A program made the translations under genes and the position numbers. This document shows, piece after piece, positions 62,808 to 64,000 of a stretch of DNA of 64,000 nucleotides (position 1 is its first letter; each line of letters begins with the position of its first letter). Below the pieces are notes generated by a model. It worked only from the letters and a program-made list of their open reading frames with translations, ran no database searches and had not been told where the DNA came from. Source of the stretch: Roseovarius sp. ZX-A-9 (GTDB lineage: Bacteria > Pseudomonadota > Alphaproteobacteria > Rhodobacterales > Rhodobacteraceae); contig NZ_JAPWHW010000001.1 of the NCBI RefSeq assembly GCF_028369135.1, positions 248,001-312,000 on the forward strand, given 5' to 3'.

Positions 62808-64000
62808 AGCGCATCTATCCTGCCCACGCCTATGGCGAAGTCCCGCGTGAGCATTGCTATTGGCCGACGACCGAAGCCGCACCGCCCAGCCAGCCTGCGC
62901 GCGGCACGCTGACCGCCGATGTGGCGGTTATCGGCGCAGGCTTCACCGGGCTGAGCGCGGCACTGCACCTGGCGCAGGACGGTGCCGACGTGATCGTGCT
63001 CGAAGCGCACGAGGTCGGCTGGGGTGCGTCAGGGCGCAATGGCGGTTTCTGCTGTCTGGGCGGTTCGGCGGCGTCAGACGGTGTTCTGAAGCGGATGTTC
63101 GGCGAAGAGGCGCGGCGCGAATATCGCGAGACCGAACGCGCGGCGGTCGATCTGGCCACGGGGCTGATCGACACGCACGGGCTGCAGGTCGATCGCCATT
63201 CGGAGGGCGAGACGCTGATGGCCCATACCGAGGCGGCGGCCCGAAGTTTCGAGGCACGCGCCCGCGATGTCGAGCGCGACTGGGGTGTGACGCCTGAGAT
63301 CCTCGACAAGAACGAGCTGGCCGCCAATGGTCTTGCTGGCCCCTTTTTCGGCGCGATGACGACGCCGATCGGCTTCGCCCTCAATCCGATGAAATACGTG
63401 CTGGGTCTGGCGGGTGCAGCCCGGAAGGCCGGTGTGCGCATTTTCGGGCAAAGCCCTGTCCTGCGGATCGACCATGGCAGCGGTTTCACGCTTCAGACGC
63501 CGCAGGGACGGGTGAACGCGCGGCGTCTGATCGTGGCCACCAACGGCTATTCGTCAGACGACCTGCCGGGCTGGATGGCTGGACGCTATCTGCCGACGCA
63601 ATCCAACGTTCTGGTGACACGCGAACTGAGCGAGGATGAAATCGCGGCGCAGGGCTGGTCCAGTCATCAGGCTTGCTATGATGATCGGTTTTTCGTCCAC
63701 TATTTTCGCCTCATGCCGAACCGGCGGATGCTCTTTGGCATGCGCGGCGGGTTGTTCTCGGGCCCCTGGGCCGACAGACGAATGCACGGCAACATCCGCA
63801 GCCATTTCGAGACGATGTTCCCCGCCTGGTCACATGTGGAGACACCGCATAGCTGGCATGGCCTGCTGAGCATCGCGCGTGACCTCACGCCCTATGTCGG
63901 CCCCATAGACACGATGCCGGGGGCCTACACGGCGATTTCATATCACGGCAACGGGGTGGCGATGGCCAGCTACGCAGGCGCGTTGCTGGCCGATCTGGCG
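62804..64000 (+). CDS. FAD-dependent amine oxidase, PuuB-like (3' end beyond window)
   Basis: At least 399 residues, open at the right edge. MKRIYPAHAYGEVPREHCYWPTTEAAPP leads to the FAD Rossmann motif VAVIGAGFTGLSAALHLAQDG (about 41-61), then GWGASGRNGGFCCLGG and later DLTPYVGPIDTMPG with SYHGNGVAMAS. It is a DAO-family oxidase. With PotFGHI and a class III aminotransferase it probably oxidises gamma-glutamylputrescine or a related amine. It overlaps potI by ATGA. Confidence 0.87.
   Translation, partial: MKRIYPAHAYGEVPREHCYWPTTEAAPPSQPARGTLTADVAVIGAGFTGLSAALHLAQDGADVIVLEAHEVGWGASGRNGGFCCLGGSAASDGVLKRMFGEEARREYRETERAAVDLATGLIDTHGLQVDRHSEGETLMAHTEAAARSFEARARDVERDWGVTPEILDKNELAANGLAGPFFGAMTTPIGFALNPMKYVLGLAGAARKAGVRIFGQSPVLRIDHGSGFTLQTPQGRVNARRLIVATNGYSSDDLPGWMAGRYLPTQSNVLVTRELSEDEIAAQGWSSHQACYDDRFFVHYFRLMPNRRMLFGMRGGLFSGPWADRRMHGNIRSHFETMFPAWSHVETPHSWHGLLSIARDLTPYVGPIDTMPGAYTAISYHGNGVAMASYAGALLADLA

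Overview
The window is chromosomal DNA from a marine alphaproteobacterium of the Roseobacter group (Rhodobacteraceae). Evidence: a pdhA-pdhB-pdhC operon whose E1 beta carries its own lipoyl domain, a CcrM adenine methyltransferase, a petP-petR pair beside ilvE, a gene-transfer-agent (GTA) terminase pair near cysE, a DMSP-lyase-type cupin and ectoine catabolism genes. GC is high and genes are densely packed, often with 4-bp ATGA overlaps. I saw no rRNA, tRNA or CRISPR array.

Layout. 1-7513 (minus) is the N-terminal 2,500 residues of a giant repeat protein, about 17 PPC-like repeats followed by CARDB repeats, running off the left edge; a periplasmic adaptor gene diverges from it. 8536-14563 (minus) holds Trm112, LON-domain and thioredoxin-TPR (CnoX) proteins, an overlapping four-gene cluster around a Tat-exported FAD oxidase, and exonuclease III. 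14882-19482 is a wrecked GTA locus: small and large terminase, then a DMSP-lyase-type cupin gene, an IS6-family element without target duplication, a 50-codon fragment read as the end of the GTA tail gene g15, a DksA-type gene and cysE. 19593-24027 holds a CMD-family protein and the pyruvate dehydrogenase operon. 24261-34354 holds a response regulator, ribA, a glutamine amidotransferase, kdtA-lpxK, a CoA transferase, dsbA-like and dciA genes, mutY and alkB. 34445-42962 holds small secreted proteins, a bicupin, ccrM with a promoter rich in GANTC, rnhB, a membrane protein with a winged-helix-like tail, petP-petR, ilvE and a Hint-domain protein.

42990-55408 is an osmolyte region: a Pot-type ABC transporter with unusual permeases, an aminotransferase (DoeD candidate), an Lrp/AsnC regulator (DoeX candidate), eutC, eutB, the divergent doeA (ectoine hydrolase) and an M20 deacylase that may stand in for DoeB. 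The usual UehABC TRAP transporter, EutA and the semialdehyde dehydrogenase DoeC are not in the window. 55489-64000 is a putrescine locus: class III aminotransferase and GntR regulator on the minus strand, then potF-potG-potH-potI and an FAD oxidase open at the right edge. A 10-bp sequence shared by the two promoters is a candidate operator. Together the last 20 kb would import nitrogen-rich compatible solutes and polyamines and break them down to central metabolites.

The main points for a second look are the GTA deletion scar at the IS6 element, the giant repeat protein, the unusual ABC permeases in the ectoine region, the FAD-oxidase cluster of unknown role, and a 27-codon ORF that bridges potH and potI with 4-bp overlaps at both ends.
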